NCBI RefSeq assembly: GCF_030068605.1
Contig: NZ_JASJOU010000003.1
Span: 1 to 64,000 of the forward strand
DNA length: 64,000 nucleotides
Source of the DNA: Xanthocytophaga agilis
Lineage (GTDB): Bacteria > Bacteroidota > Bacteroidia > Cytophagales > 172606-1
Direction: 5' to 3'
The notes below the pieces were generated by a model. That model was given only the letters and a program-made list of their open reading frames with translations, was not told the DNA's origin and made no database searches. How positions within the stretch are numbered: the stretch's first letter is position 1; every line of letters begins with the position of its first letter. This document shows positions 56,793 through 64,000 of the stretch, piece by piece. The translations under genes and the position numbers were made by a program.

Positions 56793-57350
56793 TTAGTCAA
56801 GAAAGATCTGAAATCCAAAACTAATTTTTACACTTCCAACATCATTACCACTTCCAAGAAATATACGGTTATAGCTTACAATCCCATCTACAGATACGTA
56901 ATTATTGATAAAATAAGCAACACCAGCGCCTAACTTAACATTACTGTAGCTACTTGTTGATTGCCACTCATTACCAGATATATTATTTCTGTTTTTCATA
57001 TGTAAATAAGAATAGTCAGCATGTACAAGTGGTTTCACCGATCCACTACCAAAATAATATCTGGCAAAAGGTCCAATGCCCAATGTAGTTGTCTTATATG
57101 TATCTCCAGGAATAACAGCTTTACTAGATGTGTAGCCAATGGATGGTGTTAAACCTACTACTAAATTATCAATTACAAAATAACCGACTGTAGGACTTAG
57201 TGCAATACTGCTATAATCTTCATCGAAGTTCAAATTTGCAATAGAACTTCCTACCATAAAATTACCTTTATCAGTTTGTGCAACAGATTTTTCTGTTATA
57301 AATACGAAAAAGCTAAAAACAGCGATGCTTAAAATAAAGATTTTTTTCAT
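56793..57350 (-). CDS. outer-membrane beta-barrel protein, tandem copy 3
   Basis: A 185-aa secreted barrel protein. A signal peptide (FILSIAVFSFFVFITEKSVAQ) is followed by repeated amphipathic strands. TDKGNFMVGSS, LSPTVGYFVIDNLVVGLTPS, GIGPFARYYFG and VKISFGFQIF close the barrel with a C-terminal Asp rather than the usual Phe (ends IFLD). It belongs to the small PorT/OmpW-like barrels common in Bacteroidota. It is the most downstream of three related genes. Confidence 0.82.
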   Translation of the reverse strand: MKKIFILSIAVFSFFVFITEKSVAQTDKGNFMVGSSIANLNFDEDYSSIALSPTVGYFVIDNLVVGLTPSIGYTSSKAVIPGDTYKTTTLGIGPFARYYFGSGSVKPLVHADYSYLHMKNRNNISGNEWQSTSSYSNVKLGAGVAYFINNYVSVDGIVSYNRIFLGSGNDVGSVKISFGFQIFLD

Positions 57351-57459
57351 TTTTAAGATGAGTGAAGTATAAAAAAATGCTTATGCCAGTTAAAACTGAT
57401 TAGTACCAGAAAGAAAAACAGGTACAATTATTTTTCCTAAACTGCAATCAGTTCATAAT

Positions 57460-58053
57460 CTACTTTCCCAGAAAAATCTGGAACCCCAAGCTTATATTCA
57501 CTTCATTACTTTTATCACTACCTAATATATTATAATCCATATAATGTCCATAATTCACAATCCCTTCCACAGCAATAGATTTACTCAGAAAGTAAGCAAC
57601 ACCTCCTCCAGCCTGGATAAACTTATAGCTTTGTTTTATTATGTGATCTTTCTCTAAAACCGGGTCATTGGGATCTACAGGTGAATAACCAGGTTTTGTA
57701 GTATTTTTATAATATAGAAAACTGGCATTGAGTAAAGGTTTCAGCTTGCCTTCGCCAAAATAATACCTTACAAATGGTCCAACTCCTAATGAAGTACTTT
57801 TGGTTTTATTACCATTTGGAAGCTTGAATGAATCATATTCAAAAGAAGGTATTAATCCTGTTACAAGATTATCAATTACAAAATATCCAACCGTAGGGCT
57901 AAATGAAATACCAAAATAATCATTCTGAAAGCTTAAGTTTCCAATGCTTCCACCAACCATAAAGTGTCCTTTATCTGTTTGACTGTAGCATATACGTCCT
58001 GCTACTGCCCAGATGGTAAAAACAGCAAGAAATAAGGTGTTTTTTTTTCTCAT
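57460..58053 (-). CDS. outer-membrane beta-barrel protein, tandem copy 2
   Basis: A 197-aa barrel protein from the Met at 58053 (MRKKNTLFLAVFTIWAVAGRIC signal); an upstream in-frame start at 58149 would overlap copy 1 and is rejected. It shares TDKGHFMVGGS, FSPTVGYFVIDNLVTGL, FVRYYFGEGKLKPLLNASF and the final NISLGFQIFLGK with copies 1 and 3, showing a tandem duplication. No ligand is known. Confidence 0.82.
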   Translation of the reverse strand: MRKKNTLFLAVFTIWAVAGRICYSQTDKGHFMVGGSIGNLSFQNDYFGISFSPTVGYFVIDNLVTGLIPSFEYDSFKLPNGNKTKSTSLGVGPFVRYYFGEGKLKPLLNASFLYYKNTTKPGYSPVDPNDPVLEKDHIIKQSYKFIQAGGGVAYFLSKSIAVEGIVNYGHYMDYNILGSDKSNEVNISLGFQIFLGK

Positions 58054-58123
58054 CTTTCTAAACTTCAAAATAAAACAATAACACTGGAAGTATTTATGGT
58101 GAATAGACATAGTAATATAACAA

Positions 58124-58726
58124 TTACTTTCCAATAAAAATCTGCACACCCAGATTTATACTTACTTCACCAGCTTTCTCATAACTGACACTATCATAAT
58201 CCCAATCCAAGTAACGACCATAATTGATAAGCCCTTCGAGTGAAACATAATCATTTAGAAAATAAGCAACTCCTCCTCCAACCTGAAGTAACTTGTACTT
58301 ATTTTTAAGCTGAAATTCATATTCTCCTTCCGGAGCACCTGGATAAGGTATCATTGTCGCGATAATTTTGCTTGTACTGTTGTAATAAACAAAACTTGTA
58401 TTAAGCAGAGGTTTTAGCTTACCCTCTCCAAAATAATATCTCACAAATGGTCCAATACCTAATGCATTATTTTTCTGGTTATTCCCATTCGGATAATCAG
58501 CAGATGTATAAGCATAGGAAGGAGTTAATCCAATAACCAGATTATCAATAACAAAGTAGCCCGCCTTGACATCCAGAGAAAGTTCCGTATAATTTTTTCC
58601 AAAGTTGAATTTGCCCATAGAGGTTCCTAGCATAAATCTGCCTTTTTGCGTTTGGGCCAGGGAATCAGTTAATGAGAGAAGAGAAATAATGAAAAAAGAA
58701 AGGGTAATGTAGAATAATTTTGTCAT
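58124..58726 (-). CDS. outer-membrane beta-barrel protein, tandem copy 1
   Basis: A 200-aa barrel protein, first of the tandem triplet. A signal peptide (LFYITLSFFIISLLSLTDSLAQ) is followed by TQKGRFMLGTSMG, AGYFVIDNLVIGLTPS, FVRYYFGEGKLKPLLN and NLGVQIFIGK. The FVIDNLV and YYFGEGKLKPLLN blocks are nearly the same in copy 2. A -7 promoter element lies 39 bp upstream. Confidence 0.82.
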   Translation of the reverse strand: MTKLFYITLSFFIISLLSLTDSLAQTQKGRFMLGTSMGKFNFGKNYTELSLDVKAGYFVIDNLVIGLTPSYAYTSADYPNGNNQKNNALGIGPFVRYYFGEGKLKPLLNTSFVYYNSTSKIIATMIPYPGAPEGEYEFQLKNKYKLLQVGGGVAYFLNDYVSLEGLINYGRYLDWDYDSVSYEKAGEVSINLGVQIFIGK

Positions 58727-58764
58727 AAGTTACTGATAAGAAATACTTGAATAGTTTGACTGCA

Positions 58765-58772
58765 CAAATATA
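58765..58772 (-). promoter_or_regulatory. candidate -7 element of the barrel triplet
   Basis: CAAATATA on plus reads TATATTTG on minus, 39 bp upstream of barrel copy 1. No TTG at the right distance. Confidence 0.35.
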
Positions 58773-59009
58773 CTACAGATTTAACATAATCGGATTAATG
58801 CCATTTCCTTCAAAAATGAAAACACATATCAATTACATATTCAACTATTCTCCATGCCGTATCTTCTAAACACCTCGCCTCTGCATATTCTTTTAAATAG
58901 GTTTTAAGGGATTTAATGCATGCATGCTACCTCTTATCCTAAAAACAGATGCATCATCCTTATAAAATCAACATATTTAACTTATACTAAACCTACTTCA
59001 GATTTTATT

Positions 59010-59891
59010 ATGGAATTAACCATCAGCAATCTCAGCAAAACCTACTCCAATGGAGTGCAGGCTCTCAAAGATGTAAATCTCACCATCAAACAAGGCATGT
59101 TTGGGTTACTTGGCCCCAATGGAGCCGGAAAATCGTCTTTGATGCGTACCATTGCTACACTGCAGGAAGCAGATAGCGGCAGTATTTCACTTGGAAGCCT
59201 GAATGTTTTAACACAGAAAGAAGAGGTAAGACAAATACTGGGTTATCTACCTCAGGAGTTTGGTGTATATCCCAAAGTCTCTGCTGAAGATCTGCTGAAT
59301 CATCTGGCTGTACTAAAAGGTATTACCAATCGTAAAGAACGCCAGGAAATTGTAAAAGCCTTATTGTACAAAACCAACCTGTATGATGCCCGCAAGAAAA
59401 ACCTGGGTGGTTATTCCGGAGGTATGAAACAACGTTTTGGGATTGCTCAAGCCTTACTAGCCAGTCCGAAACTGATTATTGTGGATGAACCCACAGCAGG
59501 ACTGGACCCTGCCGAACGTAACCGATTCTTAAACCTGCTGAGCGAAATTGGAGAAAATACTATTGTAATCCTTTCTACTCACATTGTAGAAGATGTCAAG
59601 GAACTATGTTCAGACATGGCAATCATTAATAAAGGGGAGGTTTTATACAAAGGCAATCCACAAGATGCTATTGATGAGATTCAGGGAAGAGTATGGAGTA
59701 AACGAATTGCCAAGAGTGAACTGGAAACCTATAAGAAAACACATGTAGTTATCTCTGACAAACTGGTTGGTGGTACACCTGTAATTCGTGTACTGGCAGA
59801 CATAGCGCCTGAAGGCTTTGATGCAGCAGAAGGAGATCTGGAGGATGTATACTTTGCCAAGATCTTTGGAACACAGGTTATTACTGTCTAA
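59010..59891 (+). CDS. ABC transporter ATP-binding protein
   Basis: A 293-aa ATPase. I start at the ATG at 59010 (MELTISNLSKTYSNG); the 30 residues before it look untranslated. Walker A GPNGAGKSS, the Q-loop, signature YSGGMKQR, Walker B LIIVDEPTAGLDP and switch His are all present. It pairs with the following permease-peptidase gene, 37 bp downstream, to form an exporter. Its C terminus (about 225-293) is a regulatory-type extension. Confidence 0.92.
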   Translation: MELTISNLSKTYSNGVQALKDVNLTIKQGMFGLLGPNGAGKSSLMRTIATLQEADSGSISLGSLNVLTQKEEVRQILGYLPQEFGVYPKVSAEDLLNHLAVLKGITNRKERQEIVKALLYKTNLYDARKKNLGGYSGGMKQRFGIAQALLASPKLIIVDEPTAGLDPAERNRFLNLLSEIGENTIVILSTHIVEDVKELCSDMAIINKGEVLYKGNPQDAIDEIQGRVWSKRIAKSELETYKKTHVVISDKLVGGTPVIRVLADIAPEGFDAAEGDLEDVYFAKIFGTQVITV

Positions 59892-59928
59892 GTATCACAT
59901 TCTTCTCACTCTCAAACGCCATAGACTT

Positions 59929-62900
59929 ATGTTAGCAGAAATATTACGTTTTGAATTCGATTACCGGAAGCGACGTGCGGCCACCTACCTATATTTTGCC
60001 ATTTTGTTTATTCTTTGTTTTGCAGCTGTTACTTCCAAAGATGTCACCATTGGAGGTGTAGCTGGTGGTCAGATAAAAGAGAACTCCCCTTTCAATCTCG
60101 CGTTTATGACCCTTATCATGACATTTTTTATGACATTCATTGCTTCAGCCTTCATGGGGGTACCTGTTTTAAGGGATTTTGATCATAAAATGGAAGCTTT
60201 GATGTTCAGTAAGCCTGTATCTAAATTTGATTACCTATTTGGAAGATTTTTAGGATCTTTTGCTGTAATGGTATTGGCGTATTGTAGTATTTGGATAGCT
60301 TTTATGTTAGGCTTTAGCATCGGTAGATACCTTCCCTGGGATCCTGCCTGGAAAGAAAAAGAGATATTGCCTTTTTATACATGGAGTTATCTCCAACCTT
60401 TTATTTACTATGGTATCACTAATCTTTTCATCCAAGGTGCCATTTTTTTTGCAGCTGGCACATTAAGCCGAAAACACATTGTTCTCTATACCCAAGGCAT
60501 TATTCTGTTTGTACTGTATCAGATTACCAGTAGATTACTATCAGATATTGAAAACAAAACACTAGCATCCCTTATTGATCCATTTGGATATCGCGCATTT
60601 GTCGTATATACTGAATACTGGACTCCAGCACAGAAAAATTCGATGTTAGTTCCTCTGGATGGATTGTTATTATGGAACCGGGTCATCTGGTGCAGCATAG
60701 CATTAGGTATTCTGATAGTCACTTATTACGGATTCAGTTTCAATGTGGTTAGGACAGGACTTTTAAAGAAAAAAGCTATTAAGATAGAAAGATCTAAAAT
60801 ACGTCCAGATCAGGTTATTATTCCTAAAGTATCACAATACACCTCTCTTGGAACTAATCTGCAACAACTCTGGCAACAAACACTTTTTTACTTCAAAATG
60901 GTAACCAGGGAAATTCCCTTTATAGCTATTGTACTGGTAGGCCTGGCCGATATCATCATTGGCTCTTTCTACTTTAATCAAATGTATGGAACCAGTTCTT
61001 ATCCTGTTACAGCCAATGTATTAGGGCTGATAAATGAGTTTGACCTATTTTTTCTTATTATCATTGTCTTTTATTCAGGCGAACTTATATGGAAGGAACG
61101 CTCAGTTAATATCAATCTCATAGTAGATGCAATGCCTGTACCCAATTGGGTTAATCTAGTTGCCAAGTTTATAGGATTGCTACTGATTTATATCAGCTTA
61201 TTATTAATTCTGATTATTTGTGGTGTATTCATTCAGGCAAGTAATGGGTATTACAATTTTGAACTTCCATTGTATGTTCAAACATTATTTACTAATACAC
61301 TATTTTTCCTTATTGCCTGGACTCTCCTCGCTTTCTTTATTCAGATAATAATAAATAACAAATTCTCAGGCTTTGCAATCATGTTTGTTATTTTTCTAAC
61401 CCTATACTTCGTCAGCAATATGGGGATAGATCATCCATTATTCATTTTCAATAGTGGCAGTCTGGACAGGTATTCTGACATGAATAAATATGGGCACTTT
61501 ATTACTTCTTTCTCCTGGATTAAGCTCTATTGGTTATTCTTTATAGGATTACTGTTTGCACTATCGGTACTTTTCACTGTCAGAGGTACGGATGTACTCT
61601 TTAAAACCCGCTTACAATTAGGAAAGCTTCGTCTGACAAAACCCTTACTGACTTTTGCTATTGCCACCATTATTGGTTTTGCTGCAACCGGCTGTTTTGT
61701 TTATTATAATACCAACAAACTCAATACCTATCTCACTCGCGATCAGGAAGAGGATCGGCAGGTAGACTATGAGAAAACGCTGAAAAAGTTTGAGAACATT
61801 CCTCAACCTCGTATCACAGATGTAAATCTCAAAGTTGAAATCTATCCTGACAAACGGGATTTTGTGGCAGAAGGGTATTACTGGCTAAAAAATAAAACAG
61901 GCAAACCTATTCAGGATATCCATATCCAGAATGATGTACAACACAATATGCAGCTTGCCTATTTGAAGTTTGATGGCGGTGCGAAAGAAAAACAAACATG
62001 GCAGCCCCTCGGATATACCATCTATACATTAACTCATATACTAAATCCGGGAGATTCTGTAAAGATGAGTTTTAAAACAAGTTACAATAGCAGAGGCTTT
62101 GTAGCAAGAGGTTCAAATACTGAAGTTGTCTATAATGGAACATTCTTCAACAATAGTTATTTTCCATCATTGGGATACAATGATGGGTTTGAAATTGGAA
62201 ACGATGACAACCGACGCAAACACAAACTTCCCGAAAAGGAAAGAATGATGGCACAAAACGATCCGGTTGGGCTTGGTCAAAGTTTGTTTGGAGATGATTC
62301 GGATTATATTCGTTTTGAAATTGTTTTAGGTACATCCAAAGATCAAACAGCTATTGCACCGGGTTATCTGCAAAAGTCATGGGAAGAAAAGGATCGTAAA
62401 TACTTCCATTACAAAATGGATGTACCGATGGTTAACTTTTATTCCATAGTTTCTGCCCGATATGAAGTACTGAAAGACAAATGGCATAATGTCAATCTGG
62501 AAATCTATTATAACAAAGGCCATGAGTTTAACCTGAAGCGGATGATGGAATCCATGAAAGCATCCCTTGACTATTTCTCTAAAAACTTCAGCCCTTTTCA
62601 GTTTAGACAAATGCGCATTATGGAGTTTCCTAAATATGCAGAATTTGCCCAGTCCTTTGCGAACACAGTTCCTTTCTCTGAAGGCATTGGCTATATCCAG
62701 CGTATCAAAGATCCGGAAGAAGATCTGGACATGCCATACTATGTTACAGCTCATGAAGTAGGGCATCAGTGGTGGGGGCACCAGGTTCCGGAAGCGAATG
62801 TCAAAGGAAATGCAATGCTATCAGAAACACAGGCGCAGTATTCTGCCCTTATGGTGTTGAAACAGACCTACTCACAGGAACAGATGCAGAAATTCCTAAA

Positions 62901-63555
62901 ATATGAATTAAACCGGTATTTGAGAGGTCGATCCGCTGAACGTAAAAAGGAACAGCCTCTGGTAGATGTAGAACGACAAGGATACATTCATTATCAGAAA
63001 GGATCCCTCGTGATGTTTGCACTACAGGATTATATTGGAGAAGATAAGGTAAATCTGGCATTGCACAACTTCCTTAACGACTGGCAGTATCCGGGTCCCG
63101 AATCCAAACAAAAGCGCTATCCTACCAGCAGAGACTTACTGGGCTATTTTAAAGAGCAAACGCCCGACTCCTTGAAATATATCATCACAGATATGTTCGA
63201 AACCATTACACTATTTGAAAATAAAGCGCAGACTGTAACCTATCAGAAGAAAGCTGACAAGCAGTATGAGGTTACATTAACAGTATTGGCCGAAAAACTT
63301 CGGGCAGATAGTACGGGTAATGAGAAAAATATCGCGATAAACGACTGGATAGATGTTGGTGTCTACCACAAGGATGAGAAGGGTAAGGATAAACTCATTT
63401 ATCTGAAAAAACACAAGGTTAATAAAAAAGAAAACACCTTTGTGATTACAGTTTCAGAAGAACCATCCAAAGCAGGCATCGATCCACTTAATAAGCTGAT
63501 CGACCGACATGCTGAGGATAATGTAAAATCAGCAGAGGAAAAAACTGCTAGTTAA
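59929..63555 (+). CDS. ABC-2 permease fused to an M1-type metallopeptidase
   Basis: A 1208-aa fusion protein. Start at the ATG at 59929 (MLAEILRFEFDYRKRR); the longer frame overlaps the ATPase gene. Residues 1-590 hold two ABC-2-type membrane halves with many helices. Residues 600-1208 form an M1 aminopeptidase-like domain with zinc motif HEVGHQWW (His942, Glu943, His946) and the third ligand Glu966 in MLSETQAQYSALMVL. The classical GAMEN exopeptidase motif is not evident. Related fusions are known in Bacteroidota; the substrate is unknown. The peptidase could cut or trim a peptide during export. Confidence 0.85.
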   Translation: MLAEILRFEFDYRKRRAATYLYFAILFILCFAAVTSKDVTIGGVAGGQIKENSPFNLAFMTLIMTFFMTFIASAFMGVPVLRDFDHKMEALMFSKPVSKFDYLFGRFLGSFAVMVLAYCSIWIAFMLGFSIGRYLPWDPAWKEKEILPFYTWSYLQPFIYYGITNLFIQGAIFFAAGTLSRKHIVLYTQGIILFVLYQITSRLLSDIENKTLASLIDPFGYRAFVVYTEYWTPAQKNSMLVPLDGLLLWNRVIWCSIALGILIVTYYGFSFNVVRTGLLKKKAIKIERSKIRPDQVIIPKVSQYTSLGTNLQQLWQQTLFYFKMVTREIPFIAIVLVGLADIIIGSFYFNQMYGTSSYPVTANVLGLINEFDLFFLIIIVFYSGELIWKERSVNINLIVDAMPVPNWVNLVAKFIGLLLIYISLLLILIICGVFIQASNGYYNFELPLYVQTLFTNTLFFLIAWTLLAFFIQIIINNKFSGFAIMFVIFLTLYFVSNMGIDHPLFIFNSGSLDRYSDMNKYGHFITSFSWIKLYWLFFIGLLFALSVLFTVRGTDVLFKTRLQLGKLRLTKPLLTFAIATIIGFAATGCFVYYNTNKLNTYLTRDQEEDRQVDYEKTLKKFENIPQPRITDVNLKVEIYPDKRDFVAEGYYWLKNKTGKPIQDIHIQNDVQHNMQLAYLKFDGGAKEKQTWQPLGYTIYTLTHILNPGDSVKMSFKTSYNSRGFVARGSNTEVVYNGTFFNNSYFPSLGYNDGFEIGNDDNRRKHKLPEKERMMAQNDPVGLGQSLFGDDSDYIRFEIVLGTSKDQTAIAPGYLQKSWEEKDRKYFHYKMDVPMVNFYSIVSARYEVLKDKWHNVNLEIYYNKGHEFNLKRMMESMKASLDYFSKNFSPFQFRQMRIMEFPKYAEFAQSFANTVPFSEGIGYIQRIKDPEEDLDMPYYVTAHEVGHQWWGHQVPEANVKGNAMLSETQAQYSALMVLKQTYSQEQMQKFLKYELNRYLRGRSAERKKEQPLVDVERQGYIHYQKGSLVMFALQDYIGEDKVNLALHNFLNDWQYPGPESKQKRYPTSRDLLGYFKEQTPDSLKYIITDMFETITLFENKAQTVTYQKKADKQYEVTLTVLAEKLRADSTGNEKNIAINDWIDVGVYHKDEKGKDKLIYLKKHKVNKKENTFVITVSEEPSKAGIDPLNKLIDRHAEDNVKSAEEKTAS

Positions 63556-63562
63556 CATAGCT

Positions 63563-63594
63563 AACGCCCTTTATGTACTTACATAAAGGGCGTT
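63563..63594. terminator. terminator of the ABC/peptidase operon, 14-bp perfect stem
   Basis: AACGCCCTTTATGT (63563-63576), loop ACTT, ACATAAAGGGCGTT (63581-63594). Perfect stem lying between convergent genes, 8 bp after the fusion stop. Confidence 0.88.
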
Positions 63595-63608
63595 CTTGTA
63601 CTATCAGA

Positions 63609-64000
63609 TTATTTACGTTTTTTTTCCAGTGCCACCGAAAAAGTGAGATTGTTTGAATAGAGATAGACGTCATATGTACTGTTGGTAGCATGAAGTGAAG
63701 TCTCATACATACGATAATCCAATGCATACTCTCTGTGTGGGCGTTTCCATTTTAATCCGGCACCCAATATCACCTGAGCCCCAAGCTTTCGATTCAGACT
63801 CTCTTCATTGAGACGCCTATACATATAGTTAATTTTCATTTCGGAAGAAAAATTAAGGCTTACTCCAGCTCCAGCGTAAACATAAGGAGTAATAGCCCCT
63901 CTCAGCAGATCATACTTTACAGTAACTGGAATGTAAATCAGATTATTACGAATCTCTCCTATATCAACCTTAGGCTTTGCCTGTGTAAAATTCTCAATCT
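63609..64000 (-). CDS. PorT-like outer-membrane beta-barrel protein, C-terminal fragment
   Basis: The frame is open from 64000 to a stop at 63609, giving about 130 C-terminal residues; the N terminus is outside the window. The visible part has IYIPVTVKYDLLRG, ITPYVYAGAGVSLNFSSEM, and strand-turn-strand units ending in NNLTFSVALEKKRK, as in PF13568-type (PorT-like) barrels. An internal Met at 63839 is not the start. It is not clearly close to the barrel triplet at 56793-58726. Confidence 0.7.
   Translation of the reverse strand, partial: IENFTQAKPKVDIGEIRNNLIYIPVTVKYDLLRGAITPYVYAGAGVSLNFSSEMKINYMYRRLNEESLNRKLGAQVILGAGLKWKRPHREYALDYRMYETSLHATNSTYDVYLYSNNLTFSVALEKKRK

Noticed and set aside
59818-59928. 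37-codon extension of the permease-peptidase fusion
   Set aside because: It overlaps the end of the ATPase gene in another frame and lacks membrane-protein character; the ATG at 59929 fits the family start.

Overview
The window looks like a chromosomal segment of a Bacteroidota bacterium, most likely order Cytophagales. The evidence is a moderately AT-rich genome and several promoter candidates of the Bacteroidota type (TTG, 18-20 bases, TAnnTTTG). Family content agrees: an Oar-like TonB-dependent receptor, PorT-like beta-barrels, the short histone H1-like protein, a DUF6913-type protein beside dapA, and an ABC-permease/M1-peptidase fusion. I see no rRNA, tRNA, CRISPR array, prophage or insertion sequence. 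The gene content is mostly ordinary chromosome, with several small accessory operons and a dispersed MITE-like repeat.

Layout. 1-195 is the start of a secreted surface protein running off the left edge. 748-2040 is a CorC/HlyC-type CNNM-CBS protein. 2096-5652 (minus) is a tight five-gene operon (DUF2071, membrane methyltransferase, membrane protein, DoxX-like, BtaA-like/DUF3419) that I read as a candidate lipid-headgroup pathway. 5802-9194 has a LysR-GNAT pair divergent from a rhodanese gene, followed by a PLP decarboxylase-family gene. 9262-17853 carries housekeeping genes (thrS, dapA, ligA), an alpha-oxoamine synthase (sphingolipid or sulfonolipid type) and a short H1-like gene followed by a perfect 25-bp hairpin. 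18284-26631 holds a hybrid histidine kinase, a GreA/B-like protein, a deoxyhypusine-synthase homologue, an unknown basic coiled-coil protein and a TonB-dependent receptor.

27006-31444 is a sugar-oxidation locus: a gluconate-dehydrogenase-subunit-3-like protein, a GMC oxidoreductase and a DUF1080 (3-keto-glycoside hydrolase type) protein on one strand, with a Gfo/Idh/MocA oxidoreductase divergent. 36171-42973 is a thiamine operon under a TPP riboswitch: thiS, thiC, a tenI-like gene, thiE, thiG, thiH and a thiF-like gene. It is interrupted between thiE and thiG by about 630 bp containing a MITE-like element and a hairpin-rich stretch. A related element lies inverted at 31671-31782.

43123-48365 is a patch of small accessory genes. 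48687-56734 holds a Tat-type phosphocholine phospholipase C, an M28 peptidase, an isochorismatase-fold protein with Ser in place of the catalytic Cys, MarC, a class V aminotransferase, aroQ and xerD. 56793-58726 is a tandem triplet of related outer-membrane barrels. 59010-63555 encodes an ABC ATPase and a permease fused to an M1-type metallopeptidase. A fourth barrel protein runs off the right edge.

Gene ends are well marked: many genes are followed by perfect hairpins with A/T flanks, several shared by convergent genes. Many starts were moved to internal Met codons, using signal peptides, start-stop overlaps or family length. All functions are read from motifs and family knowledge; no database search was run.
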